From an uncultured Lachnospiraceae bacterium (GTDB taxonomy: Bacteria; Bacillota; Clostridia; Lachnospirales; Lachnospiraceae): a DNA stretch of 64,000 nt. The stretch is taken from assembly GCA_900549995.1 (NCBI GenBank), contig URQQ01000009.1:26409-90408 (forward strand), given 5' to 3'. Each line of letters begins with the position of its first letter. Position 1 is the stretch's first letter. The translations under genes and the position numbers were made by a program. This document shows, piece after piece, positions 17,703-26,109 of this stretch. Below the pieces are notes generated by a model, which was given only the letters and a program-made list of their open reading frames with translations, made no database searches and was not told where the DNA came from.

Positions 17703-17781
17703 CGTGTGTCTTCCAAAAACAAGTTTTACCTCGTATAGCCTGACCCATTTTGATATACGATACTTATGAAAGAGGTGTACC

Positions 17782-18636
17782 ATGAGTTATCAGCGCTATA
17801 AAATAACTCCCGAAAAGAAAGAGCCGGAAAAACTGAATATCAACCTGCTCTATATCACTCAGGCACTTTACGACGCCAACTGGAAAAGTGTTGTACATAC
17901 CCATCATTTTACAGAGCTTTTTTACGTTGTCTCCGGCAAAGGGAACTTCATCGTGGAAAATGAAAAATTCACAGTCAAAACAGACGATCTGATTATTGTC
18001 AATCCGAATGTGTCACATACAGAATTCGGAGACGGTAAAACGAATCTGGAATATATTGTACTTGGAATTGAAAATCTTCAGTTTCAGTTAGAAGGAACTG
18101 GCATGCAGTATACCTACAGCAAGCACAATTTCAAAAACTGCAAAGAGGAAATCCTTTATTATCTCCAAAAACTTCTCACAGAGGTGAAGGACAAAGAGGA
18201 AAACTATGAAATTATCTGCCATAACCTTCTGGAATGTCTTGTGTATTTTCTTACCCGCAAGACCAAAGATTCTCTTTCCTTTGAATCCACGAAGAAAACA
18301 ATCCGCGAATGCCGGTTTATCGAACAGTACCTGATGGAGCATTTTTCGGAAGATATCACACTGGAAACATTAAGTAAAATAACTTATATGAACAAGTATT
18401 ATCTCGTACATGCATTCAAAGAATATAAGGGCATGTCACCGATCAACTATCTGATTGACCGGAGAATCCAGGAGGCGCAGTATCTCCTGGAGACATCCAA
18501 CTACAGCATCGCTAAAATTGCACAGGCAGTCGGCTTTTCATCCCAATCCTACTTTTCACAGGTCTTCCGTAAAGAAAAAGGAGTCTCGCCGAACCAGTAC
18601 CGTAAAAGTTATGAACAAAACAAGGAGAATGCTTAA
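17782..18636 (+). CDS. AraC family transcriptional regulator
   Basis: A 284-residue regulator with an N-terminal cupin-like sensor (HTHHFTELFYVVSGKGNFIVENEKF and a second strand block near NPNVSHTEFGDG) and a C-terminal pair of helix-turn-helices (about residues 185-275). The second contains IAKIAQAVGFSSQSYFSQVFRKEKGVSP, the classic AraC signature region. It follows the GH43 gene in the same direction and faces the transporter operon across the divergent promoter. It probably senses the imported sugar and activates the locus. The effector is unknown. Confidence 0.93.
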   Translation: MSYQRYKITPEKKEPEKLNINLLYITQALYDANWKSVVHTHHFTELFYVVSGKGNFIVENEKFTVKTDDLIIVNPNVSHTEFGDGKTNLEYIVLGIENLQFQLEGTGMQYTYSKHNFKNCKEEILYYLQKLLTEVKDKEENYEIICHNLLECLVYFLTRKTKDSLSFESTKKTIRECRFIEQYLMEHFSEDITLETLSKITYMNKYYLVHAFKEYKGMSPINYLIDRRIQEAQYLLETSNYSIAKIAQAVGFSSQSYFSQVFRKEKGVSPNQYRKSYEQNKENA

Positions 18637-18651
18637 TCTGTGATCTCCTCC

Positions 18652-20085
18652 TTATCCTTCAAAACTCACGGAGCCTGCTTCAATTTTAATCCCATATTCT
18701 TCCTGGATCTTCAGGAACTCGTCCTCTGCGGCAAGTTCCGGTATCTGATCCAGGAATTCTTTGATTGTAGATGCACAGACAGAACGTTCAATTCCAGGAT
18801 CCTGGCATTGAAGTTTCATATATAACAATCTCAGCTTTTTCGACGTTTCATTTTGCCTGATTTCCTCTGCACACACTTCCTGCGCCTCCTTCATCTTCCC
18901 TTCTTTTTCATAGATACCTGCCAGCTTCAAACAGATCCTCTCCCTTTTCTCAGGACCAATCTCCCCAAAACCCTCTATCGTCCTCGCCTTTTCTCCCAGC
19001 AATGCCACCGTCGTATACTGCTCCCCGGTAAGTTCTCCTTTCACTACTTCCATCTTTTCATATACCCGCAAAATGCACTGCACGAATCGCACATCCGTAC
19101 AAGCATCAAGCCCTGCTTCAGCATCCGCCAAAAGCATCGAAAGTTCACCATCTTCAAGCTCCGGCACATTCATATACCCTGCAAGGCGGCTGTACACAGC
19201 TGCAGCTCCTGAATCACCTGCTCTTTGAAAATATTCCCGGCTTTTTTCGTAATCCTCCAATTCTGCAAAATACAAAAGCCCCATGTCCATACAGAGCGCA
19301 TTGTACTGCGTTTCTTCCGAAGATACGGTTTCCTGCACTTTCGCATTGCTGTCTTTTCTGATCTTTTTTATATCTGCAGCCTGTACATCTGCTGATTTTT
19401 TCGTCTCATGCATCGCAGGCACGATCTTTTTCAAAGCAAGCCCTGCTGCAGATACAAGCACAAGAAATAAAACTCCTGAGGATATGGTAAATTTTTTCAG
19501 GATCTGAGGCAGCTTTGGATTTATTTTTTTATATTTGGGAAATTGTTTCAGAATTTCTTCGATATGTTCATATGGACGTTCCCGGGAATTCCCGAGACAC
19601 CTGGCAATAATTCTTCGAAGCCTTAACTCTTCCAACTTATTCATCGGCGGCTCTGGCTCCTGGACAGTCAGCAGAAACTGCATCGTTCTGCCGAGACTGT
19701 AAATCTCACTTTTTATTTCTGCCTCATCCCTCACCCCCTGCATCCTGGGGAAAAAATTATTCCGGATCGACCGGCGTTTCAGCTGCCTTGCAATCCCTTC
19801 ATTACTCTTCGCTCCAAAATCCAGAAGCAAAACTTCCCTGTTCTCAGAAAGAAAAACACTGTACGGTGTCACATACGGGTAACTGTGCTCCTCTTTTGAC
19901 TGATGAAAGCGTACCAACTGCTTTAGCAGCTCCCTCATCATGTAAAACATCTCCTCTTTTCTGACAACGGGGTGACTTCTGAGCCACTGAATAAAAATCT
20001 CTCCCCTGACGTAATCCATGACTGGCTGGCACTCGCTTCCATGCTGTACGAACCGGATCACCTCATAGCCCTCCTGATCTGGCAT
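18652..20085 (-). CDS. Transmembrane pseudokinase with extracytoplasmic TPR-like domain
   Basis: About 477 residues in three parts. The N-terminal part (about 1-185, numbered from the upstream ATG) looks like the hinge and C-lobe of a Hanks-type kinase: hinge VMDYVRGE (24-31), helix E MMRELLKQL, metal site LLLDFGA (88-94), and a closing RPYEHIEEIL. The Gly-rich loop and beta-3 lysine are missing, and the HRD loop is replaced by PYVTPYSVF, so it should not be an active kinase. One hydrophobic helix follows (201-220). The remaining 260 residues are helical repeats with alternating FxxAGD-type patterns, probably TPR-like and outside the cell. The ATG at 20085 is preceded by AGGAGGG. The architecture recalls EssB/YukC, but no type VII genes are nearby. 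Confidence 0.7.
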   Translation of the reverse strand: MPDQEGYEVIRFVQHGSECQPVMDYVRGEIFIQWLRSHPVVRKEEMFYMMRELLKQLVRFHQSKEEHSYPYVTPYSVFLSENREVLLLDFGAKSNEGIARQLKRRSIRNNFFPRMQGVRDEAEIKSEIYSLGRTMQFLLTVQEPEPPMNKLEELRLRRIIARCLGNSRERPYEHIEEILKQFPKYKKINPKLPQILKKFTISSGVLFLVLVSAAGLALKKIVPAMHETKKSADVQAADIKKIRKDSNAKVQETVSSEETQYNALCMDMGLLYFAELEDYEKSREYFQRAGDSGAAAVYSRLAGYMNVPELEDGELSMLLADAEAGLDACTDVRFVQCILRVYEKMEVVKGELTGEQYTTVALLGEKARTIEGFGEIGPEKRERICLKLAGIYEKEGKMKEAQEVCAEEIRQNETSKKLRLLYMKLQCQDPGIERSVCASTIKEFLDQIPELAAEDEFLKIQEEYGIKIEAGSVSFEG

Positions 20086-20257
20086 AAACATCCCTCCTGT
20101 TTAATTTTTAAATTCAAATAAAATTGGGAAATAAAAGATACTTGTCTGATAACAGACGTAAGACTGGATATTAGAAATCCAAAACATATTAGAATAATAT
20201 GTGGATAATTATATCAACAGGGAAGTTCTCTGTCAATGCTAAGTGAGAAAAATATAA

Positions 20258-20299
20258 GACCGCCGCAAGAACTTCCATTTCTCTGCTCTTGCGGCGGTC
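20258..20299 (-). terminator. Terminator of the PadR/DUF1700/DUF4097 operon
   Basis: Perfect 13-bp GC-rich arms GACCGCCGCAAGA / TCTTGCGGCGGTC, followed on the minus strand by TTATATTTTT. It lies 43 bp after the DUF4097 gene. Confidence 0.9.
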
Positions 20300-20342
20300 C
20301 CGTCTTTTCCAAATGATTATTTTATCAATATCATGATGATGA

Positions 20343-21296
20343 TTAATTCTTTCCGGTATCTATCTGGATATCTCCATCATCACTGTTTACAGATATTTTT
20401 TTGTTATTTCCGTTGGCCACCCGGTACTGTTCTTCATCACTATTGCGGTTATAGCAGCTTCTTCCATCCGGAAGTGTAATCTGTCCATATTCCGTATACA
20501 GATCCATATCGTAATTCTCCCATGAATCTGCAGTCATGAGATTGACATCACCATATTCATTGTCCACCCGGAAATCACGTACATCCATGCTGCTGACTCT
20601 TAAATCACCATCATCCAGCGTAATCTTGGCTGAATCTCCCGTTATCTTGTCAAAGATACAATCGCCGTATTCATTGTCAACGACTATTTTCTGGACTTCG
20701 ACATTTCCAGCTTTCAATTCTCCATCATCCATAACCACATCCCATCGGTTTCCTTTTATGTTTTCAACGCTCAGGTCACCGTATCCACAGGTAGTAGAAA
20801 GAGATTTTACATTCATGTCCGGCAGTACTACATCTCCGTCATCACTGTCAATTCTTACATTTGCCAGTGCTTTGTCTTTCGGAATATAGATTTTCACTTT
20901 ATAGTTTTCATTGTTTTGAAACGGCATAGTTCCCCACACCATAAAACTTCCAAATCCTTTCGGTTCTCTTTCGTTAAACGTCAGTTTCTCATTCTTTATG
21001 CTCCACACCGGCTTGATGTTATTTCCTTCAATCCTGTATTCAAGATAATAATCATCGGAAGGAATCACTTCCAGATCCGCATATTCAAGATCAATGCTCA
21101 TACTCGAAAATTCATCTATTTTAATTTTCTCCTGGACATATGGTTCCTGACTTTCTATACTGCCCGCAGCATGAACCCCTTCTCTGTCAATAAAATATCC
21201 GGGGTGCCCGCCGAGAATACGGCCAAATATAAGAAGTACTGTTCCCGCAGCAATACAGCCTGCTGCCGCCAATCCAACCATTTTTTTATTCAACAT
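20343..21296 (-). CDS. DUF4097 family (LiaG-like) envelope protein
   Basis: About 317 residues with an N-terminal hydrophobic anchor (VGLAAAGCIAAGTVLLIFG) and then an extracytoplasmic beta-solenoid of repeated units: DSDDGDVVLPD, TTCGYGDLSVEN, MDDGELKAGNV, DNEYGDCIFDKI, LDDGDLRVSSM, DNEYGDVNLMT. The alternating DDGD and EYGD cores are typical of DUF4097 adhesin-like/LiaG proteins. The start at 21296 follows GGGAGGGGAAAG; the longer frame has no ribosome site. It overlaps the DUF1700 gene by 11 bp. Such genes sit downstream of PadR and DUF1700 in many Firmicutes and are linked to envelope stress; the exact role is unknown. Confidence 0.88.
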   Translation of the reverse strand: MLNKKMVGLAAAGCIAAGTVLLIFGRILGGHPGYFIDREGVHAAGSIESQEPYVQEKIKIDEFSSMSIDLEYADLEVIPSDDYYLEYRIEGNNIKPVWSIKNEKLTFNEREPKGFGSFMVWGTMPFQNNENYKVKIYIPKDKALANVRIDSDDGDVVLPDMNVKSLSTTCGYGDLSVENIKGNRWDVVMDDGELKAGNVEVQKIVVDNEYGDCIFDKITGDSAKITLDDGDLRVSSMDVRDFRVDNEYGDVNLMTADSWENYDMDLYTEYGQITLPDGRSCYNRNSDEEQYRVANGNNKKISVNSDDGDIQIDTGKN

Positions 21297-21876
21297 GTTT
21301 CTTTCCCCTCCCTGCCATTTTACCAAATAATCTTGTCATCTGATTCAAAAACCATTTACACAGCATAATACTTCCTGCAACAATAAGAATTCCAAAGCCA
21401 ACTCCGATGAGACTGATCCCGATCGTCGCAATTCCGTTCGCCGGAGATGTAAATAAAAGCCACACCCCGATAAACATCGACGGTATTGAAACCAGCGCAA
21501 CGGAAAATGCTGACACAGCGATTGCAAATATAATTGCTACAATTACAACAAGGAATGCAAGCACTACAATCGCTGCGGCAAATGCCAGCGGCAGCCCCAC
21601 CGGTGCTGCGAAGATCGCAAGAATTCCAATCCAGACTGTTGAAAATCCTCTTTTGACACTTGTGTTCTTCTCCCTGGCATTCTCAAATGCCATATCTCTG
21701 ACAATCTGATCAGCGGCCGCCTCCGGCGCTCCAAGATCTTCAATTGCCTGCTGTTCGTTCTCCGGCCCAGCCTCTTCAAAATACTCTGTAAAGTACTCCA
21801 TTGCCCTGTCAAAATCTTCCTTTGGAAGTCTGCGTAACCTGTAGCCAAGCCGCTTCATATATTCATTCCTATTCAT
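21286..21876 (-). CDS. DUF1700 family membrane protein
   Basis: About 196 residues. The N-terminal soluble part MNRNEYMKRLGYRLRRLPKE with an EDLGAPEAAADQI block is the DUF1700/HAAS-type domain; the rest is four or so hydrophobic helices (GILAIFAAPVGLPLAF onward) and a basic C-terminus. The ATG at 21876 follows GGGAGGAACTGACA and overlaps the PadR gene by 8 bp. It is the middle gene of PadR/DUF1700/DUF4097. HAAS-type domains are thought to interact with the cognate PadR regulator; that is family knowledge, not visible here. Confidence 0.88.
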   Translation of the reverse strand: MNRNEYMKRLGYRLRRLPKEDFDRAMEYFTEYFEEAGPENEQQAIEDLGAPEAAADQIVRDMAFENAREKNTSVKRGFSTVWIGILAIFAAPVGLPLAFAAAIVVLAFLVVIVAIIFAIAVSAFSVALVSIPSMFIGVWLLFTSPANGIATIGISLIGVGFGILIVAGSIMLCKWFLNQMTRLFGKMAGRGKKHVE

Positions 21877-22189
21877 TGTCAGTTCCTCCCTCCACAATAC
21901 GATTCACCGTGTCACTGTATGTCTTCCATTCCTTTACAAGTTCCTCATACTGACGCCTGCCTTCTTCTGTTATACTATAATATTTTCGGTTTCTTCCCTG
22001 ATACTGCTGGTCATACGTGACCAGAAAATGATTTTCCTGAAGCCGCCTGAGAACCGGATACAGCGTAGAATCCTTTGTATTTGATACCTGCTTGATAATC
22101 TGACTGATCTGATATCCATACGCATCCTCTTTTACAACGACCGAAAGAACCAGCAAATCAAACATGGGAGCATTTAACGGAAATATCAT
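21869..22189 (-). CDS. PadR family transcriptional regulator
   Basis: A 106-residue winged-helix repressor. MFDLLVLSVVVKEDAYGYQISQII and STLYPVLRRLQENHFL are the canonical PadR helix-turn-helix blocks, and YYSITEEGRRQYEELVKEW leads to the dimerising C-terminal helix. It is the first gene of its operon and lies 35 bp from a perfect promoter carrying a 7-bp-arm inverted repeat at 22224-22242, so it almost certainly represses itself and the two envelope genes. The inducing signal is unknown. Confidence 0.94.
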   Translation of the reverse strand: MIFPLNAPMFDLLVLSVVVKEDAYGYQISQIIKQVSNTKDSTLYPVLRRLQENHFLVTYDQQYQGRNRKYYSITEEGRRQYEELVKEWKTYSDTVNRIVEGGTDNE

Positions 22190-22223
22190 ACTCTCACTCC
22201 TCCCTATATGTTTTTTATAAGCA

Positions 22224-22253
22224 TATTATATATCGTATAATATACTCTGTCAA
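22224..22253 (-). promoter_or_regulatory. Sigma-A promoter with PadR-type operator
   Basis: On the minus strand TTGACA (22253-22248), a 17-base spacer and TATAAT (22230-22225), a consensus promoter. Overlapping the -10 and spacer is an inverted repeat TATTATA-n5-TATAATA (22224-22242). A repressor bound here would block RNA polymerase; PadR is the obvious candidate. Confidence 0.85.
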
Positions 22254-22330
22254 CATATATATTTTAATTTTATATATATTTTTATATTAGCTATTGGAAG
22301 ATATCGTTTTGAGACGCCTGAAACTAAAAT

Positions 22331-22363
22331 GAGGCGCAGGATCATCGCTTCATCCTGCGCCTC
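22331..22363 (-). terminator. Second terminator upstream of the PadR promoter
   Basis: Perfect 12-bp arms GAGGCGCAGGAT / ATCCTGCGCCTC, then ATTTTAGTTT on the minus strand. Together with the hairpin at 22403-22445 it insulates the PadR operon from phosphofructokinase transcription. Confidence 0.8.
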
Positions 22364-22402
22364 TAACTTTACACTTTTCAATAAATTTTCATCCCGAAAT
22401 AA

Positions 22403-22445
22403 AAGCAGCCGCCATAATCCATAAACCTGATTATGACAGCTGCTT
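22403..22445 (-). terminator. Terminator of the phosphofructokinase gene
   Basis: Arms AAGCAGCcgCCATAATC / GATTATGaCAGCTGCTT with a nine-base loop, followed on the minus strand by TTATTTCG. It starts 25 bp after the stop codon. Confidence 0.85.
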
Positions 22446-22470
22446 ATTCGTTTTACTGATGTAACAATTC

Positions 22471-23703
22471 CTAAATAGGGCGGTACAGGTGTCTTGGAAT
22501 ACCATCTACCATGACCGGTGACAAATCTCCCTGTATCAATGGCTCTACGTATGACACAAAATCATCTGTCACATAGGTACCGTCTTTATTGACCCACTCA
22601 CGCGGCACAAGTTTCTCATCATTTGCAATCTTATGTACATCTTTTACCTCCGTCTTTACCTGATACGGATCATCTGAGATTCTCTCAAATACTACCATTT
22701 TGCCCGTATCCCCTTCATCGCCGGCTTTCACTGCCGCACCGCCGACCTGGAACGCTTCCAGAATGTCAACTCTGGATGCCAGATGTGACGCTGCTCTCTG
22801 CAATGTACTCAATTCTACTGCACGTGTTTTACAGCCAATTTCCTGTGCAACCAGGCAGGACAGATAGTTCGCTGTACCTGTCAGCTGTTTATGTCCAAAA
22901 GCATCTACAAAATCTACAGACTGCCCCAGTTCACACACATATCTGCCGTCTTTCGTTCTGATTCCCTCGGAGACCGCGACAACGATCGATGTCTGTTTCT
23001 CCAGAAGTTTTCTTACCTTCTCAATGAATTTCTCCACATCAAATGTCAGCTCCGGAAGATAGATCATATCCGGCCCCGGACAGTCTTCTCCTTTGGCAAG
23101 TGCCGCCGCACCTGTCAGCCACCCGGCATTTCTTCCCATGATCTCCACGATTGTGACAAGGCCTTTGTCATATACAAGGCTGTATCCGTCACGGATAATC
23201 TCTTTTACAGAGGTACCGATATATTTTGCAGCACTTCCGTATCCAGGCGTGTGGTCTGTCAGCGCAAGATCATTATCAATCGTTTTCGGCACTCCGATAA
23301 ATTTCGTCGGATGCCCTGTCAGAATGGAATAATCAGAAAGCTTTTTGATTGTATCCATCGAGTCATTCCCGCCGATGTAGATGAAGCATTCGATATCAAG
23401 CTTATTGAGGATTTCAAAAATCTTCTCATAAATCGCCTTGTCTTCGTGTATCTCCGGCAGTTTAAAACGGCAGGAGCCGAGAAATGCAGCCGGTGTTCTT
23501 TTCAGTAATTCTACGTCTAAATCATTCTTTATATGATCTGACAAATCCACATACTTCTCTTCCATGAAGCCCTGGATTCCATGTAACATTCCATATACTT
23601 TTTTCGCCCCGCGGTCCATTGCTGTACGATAGACTCCTGCAAGGCTGGAATTGATTGCTGCTGTCGGTCCTCCAGACTGTCCTACAATAACATTCCCTTT
23701 CAT
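22471..23703 (-). CDS. 6-phosphofructokinase, pyrophosphate-dependent type
   Basis: A 410-residue glycolytic enzyme that phosphorylates fructose 6-phosphate. The nucleotide-site motif reads GGNDS (111-115), where ATP-dependent enzymes have GGDGS, and PKTIDND (139-145), where they have PGTIDND. Asp for Gly and Lys for Gly at these two places mark the PPi-dependent class, which runs reversibly and saves ATP in anaerobes. Length also fits the longer PPi branch. It has its own promoter and terminator, so it is a single-gene unit. The phosphoryl-donor assignment follows from the known residue rule and has not been tested for this protein. Confidence 0.92.
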   Translation of the reverse strand: MKGNVIVGQSGGPTAAINSSLAGVYRTAMDRGAKKVYGMLHGIQGFMEEKYVDLSDHIKNDLDVELLKRTPAAFLGSCRFKLPEIHEDKAIYEKIFEILNKLDIECFIYIGGNDSMDTIKKLSDYSILTGHPTKFIGVPKTIDNDLALTDHTPGYGSAAKYIGTSVKEIIRDGYSLVYDKGLVTIVEIMGRNAGWLTGAAALAKGEDCPGPDMIYLPELTFDVEKFIEKVRKLLEKQTSIVVAVSEGIRTKDGRYVCELGQSVDFVDAFGHKQLTGTANYLSCLVAQEIGCKTRAVELSTLQRAASHLASRVDILEAFQVGGAAVKAGDEGDTGKMVVFERISDDPYQVKTEVKDVHKIANDEKLVPREWVNKDGTYVTDDFVSYVEPLIQGDLSPVMVDGIPRHLYRPI

Positions 23704-23745
23704 AAACGCACCTCCATAATTGTGTCGACTTAGTTGATGTATTCA

Positions 23746-23774
23746 ATTTTAGTGCATTTTGCCTGTTTTGTAAA
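23746..23774 (-). promoter_or_regulatory. Promoter of the phosphofructokinase gene
   Basis: On the minus strand TTTACA (23774-23769), a 17-base spacer and TAAAAT (23751-23746), about 40 bases before the start codon. This is a good sigma-A match. Confidence 0.75.
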
Positions 23775-23879
23775 GAAAAAAATCTCCTGCATAGTCAATA
23801 TGTACAATATTCTTCCGTAGAAATACATTCTTTTCCGTGTTCCAGACATATTTCCACTTATGTATACAGCCTGGCAGCT

Positions 23880-24464
23880 TTATTCAAAATCGATCAGCAC
23901 CGCACGGCACGGCGCACCGTCGCTGCCTGCGAGTTTCAGCGGCTGGGCACAGAGAAAGTACGGCCCTTCCTCCACATCTTTTAGTACCATTCCTTCCCCA
24001 ATGACAAGGCGCCCGCCCAAAAGGATCCGGTGAATCTCCTTTACAACTTCCGGCTGTTCCACAGGCCCCACGGTCTGGCTCTCCACACCGGCAAACACCA
24101 GTCCCTGCCTGATAAACTCGTATGCCGCCTCTTCCGTCAGTACTGTATTTCCTTTGAACAGTACTCTCTTTTCTTTTCCGTCAAGAAGTTTCCTGGCGTT
24201 TTCCCCATCCAGCACTCCATCCCAGGCAATCACATCTACACTTCCCATCACTTTGGAGAGAGGGACTTCTTCCATCCCCTCTGCACCATCGACAAAGTGG
24301 CACGGCGCATCCAGATGTGTCCCGTTATGGGCACACATCTTTACGTACGTCAGATTGCATGGATCTCCCTCCTTTATCTGAAGAAGGCGCTCATACTCTG
24401 GTGCCGGATCTCCGGGGAATACGACGGAATGGAACAATTCCTGCGTAATATCATATAATTTCAT
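23880..24464 (-). CDS. Cyclase family (kynurenine formamidase-like) metal-dependent hydrolase
   Basis: A 194-residue protein with the cyclase-family signature HNGTHLDAPCHF (about residues 46-57), whose histidines and aspartate bind the metal, preceded by YDITQELF and FPGDPAPEY. Members include kynurenine formamidase and isatin hydrolase, but many have unknown substrates. The gene overlaps the end of the DUF1667 gene by 14 bp and closes the glycerol-3-phosphate oxidation operon. That position is unexpected, because no tryptophan-degradation gene is nearby. The reaction is left open. Confidence 0.85.
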   Translation of the reverse strand: MKLYDITQELFHSVVFPGDPAPEYERLLQIKEGDPCNLTYVKMCAHNGTHLDAPCHFVDGAEGMEEVPLSKVMGSVDVIAWDGVLDGENARKLLDGKEKRVLFKGNTVLTEEAAYEFIRQGLVFAGVESQTVGPVEQPEVVKEIHRILLGGRLVIGEGMVLKDVEEGPYFLCAQPLKLAGSDGAPCRAVLIDFE

Positions 24465-24837
24465 TTCTTTCAGCTCCTTTTAGCACTTCTTTTGTCGCAA
24501 CCATATCGACACCTGTTCCTGCGATACTTCGCAGAATCACATCGCCGATATGTACCGGTGCTTCTACTGTAACATTTTTCAGCGCACTGATACAGTCAAA
24601 TATTTTATCTTTCGGAACTTCTTCCTCCGTTTTTACAGATACCATCGGTATCACACCATTTTGGACCTTCACCGTTGTCGTCACAGTCCTTGTCGGTGAT
24701 TTAACCTCTCTTCTGGCGTAGCTTTCTCCTTTCGGACACGTATTTCCGGTGATCTTTATCACAGTATGATTTTCCATTTCCACCTGCACCTGACATCCCA
24801 GAGGGCACCCGATACAGGTAAGTTCTCTGCACTTCAT
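24451..24837 (-). CDS. DUF1667 domain protein, partner of the GlpA/GlpB-like oxidoreductases
   Basis: A 128-residue protein opening with a cysteine motif CRELTCIGCPLGCQV (residues 3-17) and a further NTCPKGESYARREV near residue 32, arranged as in small iron-sulfur or molybdopterin-adjacent domains. The remainder ends VDMVATKEVLKGA. DUF1667 proteins accompany FAD-dependent glycerol-3-phosphate dehydrogenases in Firmicutes and are probably the electron-transfer third subunit. It starts 3 bp after the GlpB-like gene behind GAGGAGGCG. Confidence 0.88.
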   Translation of the reverse strand: MKCRELTCIGCPLGCQVQVEMENHTVIKITGNTCPKGESYARREVKSPTRTVTTTVKVQNGVIPMVSVKTEEEVPKDKIFDCISALKNVTVEAPVHIGDVILRSIAGTGVDMVATKEVLKGAERNEII

Positions 24838-24840
24838 CTT

Positions 24841-26109
24841 TTACGCCTCCTCTACTTTGACTTGAAGTTCACTGCCATCCGCTGCCTTTACAAGCTGCTC
24901 TTTTGTAAGCATTATTTTCTCCATCTCTCCCGGGGCCATAATTCTGCGTTTCCGGTGAATGAGCTGTTCTCCGTCAAGCCATACATTTATATAACAGTTC
25001 TGATATACCTCTCTCACCCGGAACCGTACCGTTACCGCCTCTTCCATCCTCTCCGGCCGGATGGAAGACGGAACCGTATACCGGACGCCGTCCATTGCCC
25101 TCACGGGAATCTTCCGCTCTTCTCTTCGTTCTTCCCTGCACTTCTGAAGATACAAGGCCGCATGCCTTCCTGCAGTATCAGCTTCCTCAGACACATAATC
25201 TACCAGGTCATGCACATGCAAAACATTTCCGCACGCGAAGATTCCCGGACTTTCCGTCTCCATACTTTCGTTTACGAGAGGGCCTTTTGTTACAGGATTG
25301 ATTGAAACCCCGGCTTTTTCTGACAACTCATTCTCCGGAATCAGCCCCACGGAAAGGAGCAGTGTATCACATTCATAATCTTCTTCGGTTCCCGGAACCG
25401 GCTTTCCATGTGCATCCACTTGTGCAAGTGTTACCCCGCTGACCCTTTCTTTCCCCCGGATGTCTATGACTGTATGGCTTAATTTCAACGGTATCTTATA
25501 ATCATCCAGGCACTGGACAATGTTTCGTTTCAGCCCGCCGGAATATGGCATCAGTTCCGCCACCACCTTCACGTGTGCCCCTTCCAGTGTCATCCTTCTT
25601 GCCATGATCAGGCCGATGTCCCCGGACCCAAGAATTACAACCTCTTTCCCTGGCATATATCCTTCGATATTCACAAGCCTCTGTGCTGTTCCCGCAGAAT
25701 AGATTCCTGCCGGACGGTACCCTGGAATATTGAGTGCCCCTCTTGGTCTCTCTCTGCATCCCATCGCAAGAATGACTGCCCTGGCTTTCACCTCGAACAT
25801 CCCGTCTTCCCTGTTCATCGCAAGAACCGTTTTATCTGCACGGATATCCAACACCATTGTATTGAGTTTATATTCGATTCCCAGCGCTTTTACTTTCTCT
25901 ATATACCGCATCGCATATTCCGGACCTGTGAGTTCTTCTTTGAATGTGTGCAGACCAAATCCATTATGGATACACTGATTCAGAATCCCTCCAAGTTCCC
26001 GGTCTCTCTCAAGAATCAGGATATTCTGCGCCCCGGTTACCCGTGCAGAAACTGCCGCAGCCAACCCTGCGGGGCCTCCTCCGATCACTACAATCTCATA
26101 TTCTTTCAT
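24841..26109 (-). CDS. FAD/NAD(P)-dependent oxidoreductase of the glycerol-3-phosphate module (GlpB-like)
   Basis: A 422-residue flavoprotein. The N-terminal FAD-binding motif is VVIGGGPAGLAAA (residues 6-18) and a second dinucleotide fold is VVILGSGDIGLIMARR around 153-168; GIFACGNVLHVHDLVDYVSEEAD is the C-terminal FAD block. It lacks a disulfide active site. It starts at an ATGA overlap with the upstream GlpA-like gene, so the two are coupled. With that protein and the DUF1667 subunit it probably oxidises glycerol 3-phosphate and passes electrons onward. Confidence 0.9.
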   Translation of the reverse strand: MKEYEIVVIGGGPAGLAAAVSARVTGAQNILILERDRELGGILNQCIHNGFGLHTFKEELTGPEYAMRYIEKVKALGIEYKLNTMVLDIRADKTVLAMNREDGMFEVKARAVILAMGCRERPRGALNIPGYRPAGIYSAGTAQRLVNIEGYMPGKEVVILGSGDIGLIMARRMTLEGAHVKVVAELMPYSGGLKRNIVQCLDDYKIPLKLSHTVIDIRGKERVSGVTLAQVDAHGKPVPGTEEDYECDTLLLSVGLIPENELSEKAGVSINPVTKGPLVNESMETESPGIFACGNVLHVHDLVDYVSEEADTAGRHAALYLQKCREERREERKIPVRAMDGVRYTVPSSIRPERMEEAVTVRFRVREVYQNCYINVWLDGEQLIHRKRRIMAPGEMEKIMLTKEQLVKAADGSELQVKVEEA

